Part shown: positions 26,618 through 35,494 of the stretch, piece after piece
Numbering within the stretch: the stretch's first letter is position 1
Layout: every line of letters begins with the position of its first letter
Source: Pseudomonadota bacterium
GTDB lineage: Bacteria > Pseudomonadota > Gammaproteobacteria > Acidiferrobacterales > Acidiferrobacteraceae
Direction: 5' to 3'
Assembly (NCBI GenBank): GCA_021819245.1
Contig: JAKARI010000008.1
Coordinates: 28,225-90,307 of the forward strand
Length of the DNA stretch: 62,083 bases
Notes under the pieces: model-generated
Databases searched by the model: none
What the model saw: the letters and a program-made list of their open reading frames with translations, nothing else
What the model was told of the DNA's origin: nothing
Translations under genes and position numbers: made by a program

Positions 26618-28876
26618 ATGCATGACGACGATAGATCCGGGGCAGTGCCTTTTAAGGAAGCCCCATTACGGAAAGACGGGACCGAGAAGGTGCGCGGCAC
26701 GGCGCGCTACATCGCCGATGTCCGCTATCCGGGGATGCTTTATGGCGCGACGCTGCGCACGCGGCTTCCCGGAGGGACGGTGGTATCGATCGATTTCGAT
26801 GAGAACATAGCCTGGGATGAATATGTGGTCGTGACCGCAAAGGACATACCGGGCGTCAATGCCGTCAAGATGATAGAACAGGATCAGCCGGTCCTTGTGG
26901 AGGCCCAGTACCGGCATGCGGGAGAGCCTGTTATGCTTGTGGCCCATCGCGATCCACAGGCCCTGGGCACCGCTTTGGCCGCCATTCGCATCGAGGAACG
27001 CGCCTGTGATGAGGGACCGGTCTTTACCATAGAAGAGGCCTTGCGGCCAATGACCCGACAGATTGTCGCCGGCAACGTCTACCGGGACTACTGCATGGAA
27101 AAGGGCTCGGTTGCCCGGGCGCTAGGCGAACCTTGCCATGTGTTCGAAGGCGAATATCAGACCGGGGCGCAGGAGCATCTTTACATCGAGCCGCAGGGAA
27201 TGATAGCGCGCGTCGAAGAGGGCGTATTGACGGTCGAGGGGTCGCTTCAGTGTCCATATTATGTGCATGCGGCGCTGGTCTCCATGACGGGTCTTTCGGC
27301 CGATCAGGTGCGTGTTCTGCAGTGCGCAACCGGTGGGGCGTTTGGAGGCAAGGAAGAGTACCCATCGCACATTGCCTGTCATGCGGCACTGCTTTCCTTG
27401 AAGGCCGGCGGGCGGCCTGTGGCGCTTATCTACCAGCGGGCCGAGGATATGGCGGTGACACCCAAGCGCCACCCTTCGCGCACGCGCGTGCGTCTCGGGG
27501 CAGATGGCAACGGGCGTTTGCGATTCATCGACATCGACTTCGTGATCGATGGCGGCGCTTATCTGACCTTGAGTCCGGTCGTGTTGTCGCGGGGTATGAT
27601 CCATGCCGCCGGCCCCTATCGCTGCGACCATGTCAGGGTGCGTGGCCGGGCGGTTGCCACAAGTCATCCCCCATTTGGCGCATTTCGCGGATTTGGCGCT
27701 CCACAGAGCATTTTTGCCCTGGAGACCGCCATGGATGGTCTTGCCCGCACCTTGGGTATGCCCCCGGAGGTGTTGCGCGCCCGTAATGTCCTTGTCCCTG
27801 GCGACTTATCGCCGGCAGGCCAGGGGATCGAGGGGCCGCTTGATATGCATCGCGTCATGGAGGAGGCCCTGGAGGCCAGCCAGTACCACGCCAAGGTCGC
27901 ACGTTGCCGGCAGTGGAACGCGCAGGGTCAGGCGAGCCGCCGAGGGATGGGGATTGCCACCTTCTATCATGGGGCGGGGTTTACGGGGAACGGCGAACTT
28001 GCGCTGCGCTCGCGCGCCGGTCTCCGTGTGAGCGCGGGCGGACTCGTGGAGATTCTGACATCGACGACCGAGATGGGGCAGGGGATGCAGACGACGCTCT
28101 CCGAGATCGTGGCCGAGGCCTTGCAGATCCCTTATGAAGGGGTGTGCGTGGCGAGGCCCGATACCCGCGACGTGCCCAATTCTGGTCCTACGGTTGCGTC
28201 ACGGACCTGTATGGTCGTGGGAAGGATCCTCGCGCAGGCGGCATATAAGCTCATTGCCCGGCTGCGCGCCGGCGCAGCCCTGCCATCCGCCTACGACTAC
28301 GATGAATTTTGTGCGGCATGCGCGCGGCTCCATGCCTCCGGAGATGTCGCCACGGTCATGGCAGACTATCAGCATCCCGTGGACAGTCAGTGGGATGAAT
28401 CGACCTTCCAGGGGAGCCCCTACCGAAGCTTTGCGTGGGCCTGTTATGTGGCGGAGGTCGAGGTCGATACCACGACAGGGGAGGCGCGCGTGCTCGATTT
28501 CACGGCCGTCCAGGAGGTCGGGCGGGTCGTGCACCCGACGGTGGCGGCGGGCCAGATCGAGGGCGGCGTGGTCCAGGGTATAGGTTACGCGCTGTTCGAG
28601 GAGGTGCATTTCGGAACCGATGGCCAAATGGCCAACAACCGCGTGACGAACTACATTATTCCCACGAGCGCCGATGTCCCGCCTATACGTGTGCTTTTCC
28701 AGGAATCCCGCGCGGGCGCGGGCCCGGGCGGAGCGGCCGGTATCGGCGAGTTGCCCATGGATGGGCCGGCGCCAGCCATTATCAATGCCATCAATGCCGC
28801 ACTTGGCACCGAGATCCGGCATGTGCCGGCCATGCCGGAGCATATTCTGGCGGCGATGGATCGGGGGCACCTATGA
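26618..28876 (+). CDS. Molybdenum hydroxylase (xanthine dehydrogenase family), large Mo-binding subunit
   Basis: A 752-residue molybdopterin subunit of the xanthine dehydrogenase family. It begins with the 'RKDGTEKVRGTARYIADV' domain. Cofactor and active-site motifs follow: 'QEHLYIEPQGMIA', 'GGAFGGKEEYPSH', 'TPKRHPSRTRVRLGADGNG', 'AFRGFGAPQ', 'TEMGQGMQTTLSEI' and the C-terminal 'AAGIGELPMDGPAPAI' with the catalytic Glu. It hydroxylates an aromatic heterocycle using water. The start is uncertain; ATG 26618 removes about 98 unlikely N-terminal residues, and GTG 26606 is the alternative. It overlaps the Fe-S subunit by ATGA. The substrate could be a purine or a pyrimidine. Confidence 0.9.
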   Translation: MHDDDRSGAVPFKEAPLRKDGTEKVRGTARYIADVRYPGMLYGATLRTRLPGGTVVSIDFDENIAWDEYVVVTAKDIPGVNAVKMIEQDQPVLVEAQYRHAGEPVMLVAHRDPQALGTALAAIRIEERACDEGPVFTIEEALRPMTRQIVAGNVYRDYCMEKGSVARALGEPCHVFEGEYQTGAQEHLYIEPQGMIARVEEGVLTVEGSLQCPYYVHAALVSMTGLSADQVRVLQCATGGAFGGKEEYPSHIACHAALLSLKAGGRPVALIYQRAEDMAVTPKRHPSRTRVRLGADGNGRLRFIDIDFVIDGGAYLTLSPVVLSRGMIHAAGPYRCDHVRVRGRAVATSHPPFGAFRGFGAPQSIFALETAMDGLARTLGMPPEVLRARNVLVPGDLSPAGQGIEGPLDMHRVMEEALEASQYHAKVARCRQWNAQGQASRRGMGIATFYHGAGFTGNGELALRSRAGLRVSAGGLVEILTSTTEMGQGMQTTLSEIVAEALQIPYEGVCVARPDTRDVPNSGPTVASRTCMVVGRILAQAAYKLIARLRAGAALPSAYDYDEFCAACARLHASGDVATVMADYQHPVDSQWDESTFQGSPYRSFAWACYVAEVEVDTTTGEARVLDFTAVQEVGRVVHPTVAAGQIEGGVVQGIGYALFEEVHFGTDGQMANNRVTNYIIPTSADVPPIRVLFQESRAGAGPGGAAGIGELPMDGPAPAIINAINAALGTEIRHVPAMPEHILAAMDRGHL

Positions 28877-29334
28877 CGGTGTCATGCCGTTTTACCGTGA
28901 ACGGGTCGCCGGTCTACGGGCATTTCGCGCCGATGCGCCGCCTGCTCGACGTGGTGCGCGCCGAGTGCGGATTGACCGCGACCAAGGAGGGCTGCGGGGA
29001 GGGTGAGTGCGGATCATGCGCCGTCTTGCTTGATGGCGCGCTCGTCAATAGTTGTCTTGTGCCGATTGCCGAGGTTGATGGCCGCGAGGTGACGACCCTC
29101 GAGGGCCTGCGCACAGATGACCCCTTGTTTGCGGCATTTGCTGCTTCCGGTGGAACGCAATGTGGTATCTGCACGCCCGGTATGATCATGGCGGCGCGCG
29201 CCTTGCTTAATGACTGTCCGCACCCCGACCTGTCCGAGATCCGCCGGGCGCTGTCAGGCAATCTGTGTCGGTGCACTGGTTACACCGGGATCTACGCGGC
29301 GATTCGCGCGGCGGCGGGACAGGGAGGGGAATGA
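28873..29334 (+). CDS. Molybdenum hydroxylase, [2Fe-2S] small subunit
   Basis: A 153-residue electron-transfer subunit. The N-terminal plant-type [2Fe-2S] motif is 'KEGCGEGECGSCAVLL' and the C-terminal helical-domain motif is 'TQCGICTPGMIM ... NLCRCTGYTGI'; together they give all eight cluster cysteines. It passes electrons from molybdenum to the FAD subunit. Both its start and end overlap the neighbouring genes by ATGA (28873 and 29331), so the three subunits are translationally coupled. Confidence 0.94.
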   Translation: MTVSCRFTVNGSPVYGHFAPMRRLLDVVRAECGLTATKEGCGEGECGSCAVLLDGALVNSCLVPIAEVDGREVTTLEGLRTDDPLFAAFAASGGTQCGICTPGMIMAARALLNDCPHPDLSEIRRALSGNLCRCTGYTGIYAAIRAAAGQGGE

Positions 29335-30197
29335 CCGTGTCCTGGCACGCGCCAAGAAATCTCGATGAGGCGCTGGCGTTGCTAGCCGAACGCCCGGGTC
29401 TGGTGCCGTTTGCCGGCGGTACGGATCTTATGGTTGGGCGCCAGACGCCTGCCTGCGGCCGCCAATATTTGAGCCTTGCCCGGCTTACCGTTTTGCGGGG
29501 CGTGCGCGAAACCGCCTCGGGTGTCGCGATCGGGGCGCTTACAACCATGACCGAGATCGGCTGCCATCCCTACGTTTGCCGGGACTTACCCGCGCTCGCG
29601 GCCTCGGCGCGGGCAACCGGCGCGATCGCGATTCAAAACCGCGCAACCCTCGCGGGCAATATCATGAATGGCTCGCCGGCGGCCGATAACCCCCCGGCCT
29701 TGCTGGCCTATGGGGCAGAGGTCGTACTCATGTCGGCGGCGGGCTCGCGGCGCGTCCCTTATGAGGACTTCCATGGCGGGTACAAGCAGACGGTATGCCG
29801 CCCGGGGGAGATCCTGACAGAGATTCTCGTGCCGGTCCCTCCGCCGGGCGCCCGCCATTATTTTCGAAAGGTCGGGGCAAGGCGCGCCCAGGCGATCAGC
29901 AAGGTTAGTCTCGCGGCCCTGCTCGTCGGCCGTCCCGGATCTTGGGAATGTGTGCGATTCGGGTTTGCGAGCGTGGCACCGATCCCAATCCTTGCCCGGA
30001 CGCTAGCGGTTGCCATTACCGGCTCCGACCGTGGCCTGCCGGACGACGCAGAGCTCGCCATCGCGCTAAGCCGCGACATCATGCCTCGTGACGATATCCG
30101 GTCGACAGCAGACTATCGCCGGCGGGTCGCGATGAATCTGGTGCGGGAGGCCCTCGCGCCCTGGACACGTCAAGGGGGTTCGAATGCTAGTGCCTGA
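29331..30197 (+). CDS. Molybdenum hydroxylase, FAD-binding medium subunit
   Basis: A 288-residue FAD-binding subunit (CoxM/XdhB type). The FAD contacts are visible in 'VPFAGGTDLMVG' and 'AIQNRATLAGNIMNGSPAADN', followed by the CO dehydrogenase flavoprotein C-terminal domain (about 175-285). With the large and small subunits it completes a three-subunit hydroxylase whose electrons presumably go to NAD+ or a quinone. It overlaps the next gene by 14 bases. Confidence 0.92.
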   Translation: MTVSWHAPRNLDEALALLAERPGLVPFAGGTDLMVGRQTPACGRQYLSLARLTVLRGVRETASGVAIGALTTMTEIGCHPYVCRDLPALAASARATGAIAIQNRATLAGNIMNGSPAADNPPALLAYGAEVVLMSAAGSRRVPYEDFHGGYKQTVCRPGEILTEILVPVPPPGARHYFRKVGARRAQAISKVSLAALLVGRPGSWECVRFGFASVAPIPILARTLAVAITGSDRGLPDDAELAIALSRDIMPRDDIRSTADYRRRVAMNLVREALAPWTRQGGSNASA

Positions 30198-30756
30198 GGA
30201 GAAATCTATCTTTCCGGTGCCGATCGTGGACGCCACGGCTGACAACATAAAGGACTACGGCGTCATGATAGGCGCCGATGTTCACAGGCCGGGCCTTGCC
30301 ATCCCGTTCTATGCAAGCGTCGAGGAGGGGCAAAATCTGGAGTTTTCCTACCATGGGCGGGCGGTGGTGCGCACTGCGCGCATCAGCAAGCGGTCCTCGG
30401 ACCTCATATGGTTCGAACGGCACATGCGCATGACGCAAATCTTCATAGGGCTTGGCGATCAGCCATTTGTCATGGTGCTGGCCAGGCCAAACCATGAGTC
30501 GGGCCGCGACGTTCCGGACTTCGCGGACATGGTGGCGTTCCGAATGCCCGCAGGCCACGGGGTCATGATTCATAAGGGAACATGGCATGACTTTCCAATG
30601 GCAATCGATAAGCCGGTGACGGTGTTTACCGCAAACTCCGAGGAGGTCGTGAACGCTCTGTGTGCGGTCCCTGGTCCTCAGGAGATCGATAACGGTGACG
30701 TCTTTAAGATTAATATCGCCGCGCGCACCGGACGAACTCCGAGGGTCCCGTTTTGA
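30184..30756 (+). CDS. Ureidoglycolate lyase-family protein (AllA-like)
   Basis: A 190-residue protein with the AllA/ureidoglycolate lyase cupin-like fold. Signs are 'MRMTQIFIGLGDQPFVMVLA' (core shown) and the motif 'GHGVMIHKGTWHDFP', which carries the active-site His residues. Classical AllA cleaves ureidoglycolate to glyoxylate and urea at the end of purine breakdown. No allantoinase or allantoicase is in the window, so this enzyme may instead act on another ureido acid, such as the ring-opening product of its neighbour. The start has a GGGGG-containing ribosome site, and the stop overlaps the next ATG (TGATG). Confidence 0.8.
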   Translation: MLVPEEKSIFPVPIVDATADNIKDYGVMIGADVHRPGLAIPFYASVEEGQNLEFSYHGRAVVRTARISKRSSDLIWFERHMRMTQIFIGLGDQPFVMVLARPNHESGRDVPDFADMVAFRMPAGHGVMIHKGTWHDFPMAIDKPVTVFTANSEEVVNALCAVPGPQEIDNGDVFKINIAARTGRTPRVPF

Positions 30757-31832
30757 TGCGCGCCGATGTCCATTCATTTAGCGCGTCGGCGCCGGATGAT
30801 GTCGAAGGGCTTACGCAAGCCTTGCGGGACCGTCGTATCGTAGCCGCCGACATCATCGCTGTGATCGGTAAGACCGAAGGAAACGGGGCGGGCAATGATT
30901 TCACCAGGGCGATGGCCACAGACGCATTCACGCGGCTATTGGCCGGTAATCTCGGGATTCCCGAAAGCGAAGTGGCATCACGGATCATGCTGTCGTTTTC
31001 CGGGGGCTCGGAGGGTGTGATAACACCCCATTATCTGGTGTGCACGAAACACGCATCGGCACCGCCAAGCGAGCCCGCGGCGCGCAAGCGCCTGGCGCTT
31101 GCCGTAGGCCGCACGCGGCCCTTCGATCCCGCGGAAGTGGGCACCATGGCAATGCTGCGCGAGACCGAAGCGGCGGTGCGCCGGGCGATGTCAGAGTTGC
31201 GCGTGCCCGCAGACGATATCCATCTCGTACATGTCAAGGCAGCCCTGCCGGCCGCGGAAGCCGGGGCCGCAGGTCTTCCGCGGTGCACCATGGCCCAGGC
31301 GCGGGCCGCCTCGGCACTGGGTGTCGCGGCAGCCCTTGGCGAAGTCGACGCCGATGAACTGACCGCCGATGCTATAGGTGTGCGCCGGGATCTCTATTCG
31401 CGGGTTGCCAATGTTTCGGCCAAACCAGGGTTGCGTGTCAGCGAAATCCTCGTGTTCGCGAACTCGCCCTATTGGAGCAGTCCCTGCCGGATCCATCATG
31501 CCGTCATGCGCGACATCATCGATATCGAGCCGGTGCGCGTGCTTTTGGCATCCGCCGGCCTGTCGGCGTGCGGCCAGCTTGCGCCCGAGCAGACGCGTCG
31601 CATCCGTGCGCTATTTGCCAAGTCTGATGCCGACCCGAGCCATATGATACGCGGCCGCCGCCATACCATGTGGAGCGACGAGGACTTCAGCGACATGCGG
31701 TATTCGCGGTGCGTGGTCGGTGGTGTGCTAGCGGCCCTAACGGGGACTACTGCGGTTTATGTCTCCACGCGTGCCGAACACATGGGGCCATCCGGAGGGG
31801 GTCCTGTGGCGGTGATTGTCGATGATGAGTGA
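30756..31832 (+). CDS. Ring-opening amidohydrolase (barbiturase / cyanuric acid amidohydrolase family)
   Basis: A 358-residue member of the rare 'Toblerone-fold' family, whose known activities are barbiturase and cyanuric acid amidohydrolase. The three repeat units keep all three Ser-Lys pairs: Lys39 ('GKTEGNGAGNDFTR') with Ser82 ('FSGGSEG'), Lys161 ('HVKAALP') with Ser221 ('NVSAKPG'), and Lys289 ('LFAKSDADP') with Ser337 ('VYVSTRAEHMGPSGGGP'). Repeat B is shorter than I recall for cyanuric acid amidohydrolase. The enzyme should hydrolyse a cyclic imide/ureide ring. Barbiturate (from uracil by a molybdenum hydroxylase) or cyanurate are the candidate substrates; which one is not decidable here. 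Confidence 0.87.
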   Translation: MRADVHSFSASAPDDVEGLTQALRDRRIVAADIIAVIGKTEGNGAGNDFTRAMATDAFTRLLAGNLGIPESEVASRIMLSFSGGSEGVITPHYLVCTKHASAPPSEPAARKRLALAVGRTRPFDPAEVGTMAMLRETEAAVRRAMSELRVPADDIHLVHVKAALPAAEAGAAGLPRCTMAQARAASALGVAAALGEVDADELTADAIGVRRDLYSRVANVSAKPGLRVSEILVFANSPYWSSPCRIHHAVMRDIIDIEPVRVLLASAGLSACGQLAPEQTRRIRALFAKSDADPSHMIRGRRHTMWSDEDFSDMRYSRCVVGGVLAALTGTTAVYVSTRAEHMGPSGGGPVAVIVDDE

Positions 31833-32751
31833 GCCAGACCCGCTTATCGAGGTCATCATCACGCAGGTGGCGGGATCGGCGCCCACTGCGATCGGCGATT
31901 CCCTGCATTTGGGCGTGTCCGGGTGGCGCGGCTCAGTGGGTGGTGGCGCGCTCGAGGAGGCCTTGAAGGTCCGCGCTGTGGCGTGCCGCAGGCAGGGGGC
32001 GGGGGCGATCGTAGAATTCCCCCTGAATTCCGAGCGCGACCAATGTTGCGGGGGCCGTGTGACAGCTGTCATTTGCGTGGTGCCGCGGGCCGAGGCGGGA
32101 TGGGTCGAGGATGACGTGCCGCGCCTCTATGGATGGGATCAGGGCAATCCGCCGCACCTCATGGGGGCATGGTGTCGGGGTCTATGGCAAGCAGGTTCAG
32201 CCTGCGGCGAGCCCGATGTAGCGGCGCGTGAATGGCCCACTGGCCTGTGCACGTGGAAAGGACGGATGTATTTTGTAAAGCGTCCTGCGCCCCGGCATCC
32301 GCTCTGGCTTTTCGGTGCCGGCCCTGTTGGCGCGGCGATCGCGGACATGGCGTGCCGCCTCGACTATGATGTATCGGTTTTCGATGCGCGGCCCGAATGG
32401 AACGCCGCCTCGCGGTTTCCGCCCGAAGTCGTACGCCATTGCAATGCCATGCCGCCTGCGGATGATACCGGCCTCACGCCTGCGGCGCTTGTGATGACCT
32501 ATAGTCATGGCCTCGATCTTGCGATCGCCACCACCCTGCTTGCGCGCAGGGCCGCCTATGTCGGCGTCATCGGCAGCCGCACGAAGGCCGCCCTTTTCAA
32601 GAGGCGGCTAAAAGATCAGGGGTTCGGCGAAAAGGACCTTGCCCGGCTGCATATGCCAATGGGGGTCCCGGGTCTTGGCAAGAAGCCCTATGAGGTGGCG
32701 GTGGCGGTCCTTGCCGAACTCTTGCAGGCCCGTCAGGGGGAAGGCCCGTGA
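31822..32751 (+). CDS. xdhC: XdhC-family molybdenum hydroxylase maturation factor
   Basis: A 309-residue XdhC/CoxI protein that binds molybdenum cofactor, helps sulfurate it, and inserts it into xanthine dehydrogenase-type enzymes. The N-terminal XdhC_CoxI domain shows 'VAGSAPTAIGDSLHL' and 'GSVGGGALEEALK'. The C-terminal Rossmann domain shows 'PLWLFGAGPVGAAIADMA' and 'YVGVIGSRTKAALF'. Its presence in the operon confirms that the hydroxylase needs a sulfurated molybdenum site. The start overlaps the ring-opening gene by 11 bases (ATG 31822 or 31825). Confidence 0.88.
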   Translation: MMSEPDPLIEVIITQVAGSAPTAIGDSLHLGVSGWRGSVGGGALEEALKVRAVACRRQGAGAIVEFPLNSERDQCCGGRVTAVICVVPRAEAGWVEDDVPRLYGWDQGNPPHLMGAWCRGLWQAGSACGEPDVAAREWPTGLCTWKGRMYFVKRPAPRHPLWLFGAGPVGAAIADMACRLDYDVSVFDARPEWNAASRFPPEVVRHCNAMPPADDTGLTPAALVMTYSHGLDLAIATTLLARRAAYVGVIGSRTKAALFKRRLKDQGFGEKDLARLHMPMGVPGLGKKPYEVAVAVLAELLQARQGEGP

Positions 32752-33338
32752 TGGCCGTAGTGCTGGCGGGGGGGCGATCGTCCCGCGCGCGCGGCCACAA
32801 GGCCTGCCGGCGCATTGCCGGCCGCCCCTGGCTTCATCATCAGTGCCGCCATTTGCGTCGGCAAGGATTCCGGCAGGTGCGGGTCGTATTAGGCTTTTCC
32901 GCTATGAACACCGCGCGCTGCGTGCCTCCGGGCGTGCGGCGGATCTGGAACCGGAATAGGGCGCTTGGGTCATTTGCAAGCCTGCAGGCGGGAGTGCGGG
33001 CTGCGCGCGGCGGTGTCCTCGTGGTGCCGGTAGACGCCTGGCCCGCGGCACCCTCCACGCTCTATCGCCTCCGCCAGGCGCTGCGCGGGGCGCCCGCCGC
33101 CGTGCCCGCGTGGCGCGGGCAGGGAGGACATCCCGTGCTGCTGTCTGGCCAATCGGCGGCAATCCTTGCCGCGTCCCCGTTGTCCGGCACCGCGCGCTTA
33201 GACCGCGTGCTTGCGGCGGTGCCTGCGCGCCGTATTGCGGTGCGGGACCGGTCCGTACGGGGCAATATGAACCGCCGCCGGGACTGGCTGGTCTATTTGC
33301 GATGCCGAAATCTACGGAGGCCCCTATGGACAGGCTAG
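32751..33338 (+). CDS. MobA/MocA-like NTP transferase
   Basis: A 195-residue nucleotidyltransferase-like protein. The nucleotide-binding start 'AVVLAGGRSSRARGHKACRRIAGRPWL' (cut here to its core LAGGRSSRARGHK) follows the MobA/MocA pattern LAGGxSSRMGxxK. 'VLVVPVDAWPAAPSTL' stands where the metal-binding DxP segment is expected. The predicted role is attaching cytidine to molybdopterin or related cofactor maturation for the operon's hydroxylase. It is rich in Arg and degenerate compared with typical MocA, so activity is less sure. It overlaps gntR by 13 bases. Confidence 0.72.
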   Translation: MAVVLAGGRSSRARGHKACRRIAGRPWLHHQCRHLRRQGFRQVRVVLGFSAMNTARCVPPGVRRIWNRNRALGSFASLQAGVRAARGGVLVVPVDAWPAAPSTLYRLRQALRGAPAAVPAWRGQGGHPVLLSGQSAAILAASPLSGTARLDRVLAAVPARRIAVRDRSVRGNMNRRRDWLVYLRCRNLRRPLWTG

Positions 33339-34021
33339 CCCCGCGCATCGGCGCGGCTGCTATCTATGAGCGTCTCAAGGAGATGATCCTTAACTTCGAG
33401 ATCTATCCTGGAAGCCGCATCACCGAGTCTGATATCGCATCGCATTTCGGGGTGAGCCGGACGCCCGTGCGCGAGGCACTGCAGCGGCTCGCTCAGGAAG
33501 GCCAGATTAGTATCCGCACCAAACAGGGATGCTTCGTGCGCCAGATCAGCATATCCGAACTGTCGCAGTTTTACCGAGTACGCACCGCGCTCGAATGCCT
33601 GTCTTTGGAGATCGCAGCACGATCCATGGCAAAAGACGCACTGCGCGCCCTTGCCGACGAGTGGGATCCAGCGCGATGCACGGCTGCCCCCACGGACCTA
33701 AGCCGCATGGTGGAAAAGGAGGAGTCCTTTCATATGACGCTAGCCTACGGCGGGGGGAACCGGGCGTTGGCAAAACACCTGGATGACATCAATGAGAGGA
33801 TCCGTGTCATAAGGCGGCTCGACTTCACGGCCGGATTCCGCGTCGAACGGACCTATGAAGAGCACAACCGCATAGCGCACCTGCTTTTGGACGGAGATGT
33901 CTCCGCTGCCAAGTCGCTCATGGCGGATCATATACAGCGAAGTGAAAAGTTCGCGCGCAGCGTGACGCTCGAACAGCTCGCCCGCAACGATGCCAAGACC
34001 GCGCAGCTCGCTACCAGATGA
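33326..34021 (+). CDS. GntR-family regulator with FCD domain
   Basis: A 231-residue transcription factor. The winged helix-turn-helix (about 10-75) contains 'ITESDIASHFGVSRTPVREALQRLAQEG', the signature of the GntR family (core: GVSRTPVREAL). The C-terminal all-helical FCD ligand-binding domain (about 85-220) has metal/ligand residues such as 'EESFHMTLAYGGGN' and 'EHNRIAHLLLDGD'. The start at 33326 follows GGAGG (33316-33320). It most likely controls this locus; palindromes of the FCD-GntR type lie upstream of the hydroxylase operon and of exbB. Confidence 0.9.
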   Translation: MDRLAPRIGAAAIYERLKEMILNFEIYPGSRITESDIASHFGVSRTPVREALQRLAQEGQISIRTKQGCFVRQISISELSQFYRVRTALECLSLEIAARSMAKDALRALADEWDPARCTAAPTDLSRMVEKEESFHMTLAYGGGNRALAKHLDDINERIRVIRRLDFTAGFRVERTYEEHNRIAHLLLDGDVSAAKSLMADHIQRSEKFARSVTLEQLARNDAKTAQLATR

Positions 34022-34052
34022 CAGATCCTCGATGCGCGCATATGGTGCGGTC

Positions 34053-34062
34053 TTGTATACAA
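34053..34062. promoter_or_regulatory. TTGTATACAA palindrome, putative GntR operator before exbB
   Basis: A perfect 10-bp palindrome TTGTATACAA, 32 bases after the gntR stop and 236 bases before exbB. It nearly matches ATGTATACAA at 26545-26554. Its place at the head of the ExbBD-TonB-permease unit suggests that the regulator couples transport with catabolism. The rest of the 276-base gap holds no gene. Confidence 0.55.
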
Positions 34063-34297
34063 ATGCCCATGGGCGGGCCCTCAAGCGCTTAAGGGCGAGG
34101 GCGGTATCCGGGCGGCCTGCGCGCGGGTATGCGATTTGGCGACCGAAATCTCTTGAAGGCTCCGGGAGGCGTTTGGCACGAAACATGCTTTGTGTGCATG
34201 CAAGGATGTATTCATGCCCGGCGATGGGATGGCCATAGCCTGGCGTTCGAACAGAGTGCGGCCAGGGTCCTCAAAGGTCCAAGCGAAGGAGACAAAT

Positions 34298-35014
34298 ATG
34301 GTAGTTCTGCAATATATCGTCCATCTGGCCAATTACTCGGATGGCGTGCTGTACGTTTTGGCGCTCGTGATGACGCTGGAGATAGCGGTTATCATCGACA
34401 GACTGTGGTTTCTGCGGCGGGGCCTGAGGAAAGGCAAGGAGGTAATTCAAGACATAGCGCGGCGCGGTAGGGTGCAGCGCGAAGACCTCAAGGAGATCGT
34501 CGAGCGCTGCGCGGATCTCCCAGAGGCGCGCCTTGTCGAGGTGGCACAGCGTTATTTCGGGCTTATTCACCACTACGGGAGTGCGCGCGGCGAGGCGTTT
34601 GCCAATCGTCTCGATGAAGCCATTTTCCTGATCACGCCGACTCTCGACAAGAGGCTGTGGCTTCTTGATACGATAGTGACGCTTGCACCTCTTCTCGGAC
34701 TTTTTGGGACAATCATAGGGATGTTTCACGCATTTTCCATATTGGCCGTACCGGGCCATGCGCCGACATCAGTTACGGCGGGCGTGGCGGATGCCTTGAT
34801 CGCCACCGCGACCGGGCTTTTTATTGCCATGGTGGGTCTTATAAGCTTCAATGCGTTCAATAACGCCATAGAAAAAATCGAGCACCAACTTGAGTCTTTG
34901 AAGGTTCTCTTGCTAAATCGCATGGATGGTGCGCCCGTATGGCCAGAAGACGGTCAGGTATGGCCGGAACATGGTGAAGACCGGCAGCAGGCGGCCGGGC
35001 GAGTGATGATCTAG
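34298..35014 (+). CDS. exbB: ExbB/TolQ-family proton channel protein
   Basis: A 238-residue MotA/TolQ/ExbB protein. Three transmembrane helices are visible (about 13-33, 140-165, 175-205), with the family core 'LLGLFGTIIGMFHAF' and 'VADALIATATGLFIAMVGL'. The start at 34298 follows GAAGGA. With ExbD it uses proton-motive force to energise TonB. Because it is followed by exbD and tonB and then a nucleobase permease, it is a locus-specific energy module rather than the cell's housekeeping set. Confidence 0.9.
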   Translation: MVVLQYIVHLANYSDGVLYVLALVMTLEIAVIIDRLWFLRRGLRKGKEVIQDIARRGRVQREDLKEIVERCADLPEARLVEVAQRYFGLIHHYGSARGEAFANRLDEAIFLITPTLDKRLWLLDTIVTLAPLLGLFGTIIGMFHAFSILAVPGHAPTSVTAGVADALIATATGLFIAMVGLISFNAFNNAIEKIEHQLESLKVLLLNRMDGAPVWPEDGQVWPEHGEDRQQAAGRVMI

Positions 35015-35022
35015 GGGGGCCT

Positions 35023-35424
35023 ATGACGCCACGCACGAGGCGACGCAAAAGGGGCAGGGTGGAAATCATCCCCATGATTGATGTCATGCTGTTTCTGCTC
35101 GTGTTTTTCATCATGATCACGATGCAGATGATCTCGGACCGCGGTCTCCACCTCAATCTGCCAACCTCGAGTCAGGCGCAAGCATTGCCGCGGCCGCATT
35201 TCGTCGTTAACGTGAAAACACCGGGTGAGGTGATCGTAAACGGCAAGCATTACGGCCTGGCGTCGCTTGTCACCATGCTGCATTCGGATGGGGATCCTGC
35301 CAAGACCCAGGTGACGATCGCAGCCGACAAGAAGGTGCCGTTTCAAAAATTCGTGCAGGTCATGGACGCGTGCCGCAAGGCCGGCGTGAGCCAGATCGGG
35401 ATCGCGACGGAGCCTGGACCATGA
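35023..35424 (+). CDS. exbD: ExbD/TolR-family protein
   Basis: A 133-residue ExbD. A basic N-terminus ('RTRRRKRGRVEI') is followed by one transmembrane helix. That helix starts with the conserved proton-carrying Asp in 'IPMIDVMLFLLVFFIM'. A periplasmic alpha/beta domain follows (about 55-130, 'VTIAADKKVPFQKFVQVMD'). It starts 8 bases after exbB. Confidence 0.93.
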   Translation: MTPRTRRRKRGRVEIIPMIDVMLFLLVFFIMITMQMISDRGLHLNLPTSSQAQALPRPHFVVNVKTPGEVIVNGKHYGLASLVTMLHSDGDPAKTQVTIAADKKVPFQKFVQVMDACRKAGVSQIGIATEPGP

Positions 35425-35494
35425 ACGGGGGTGCCCGGCGGGCATGCAGAAGGCGCGCGCGGGGGAATGGGGGGCAAGGGCGCGGGGGGCCGGT

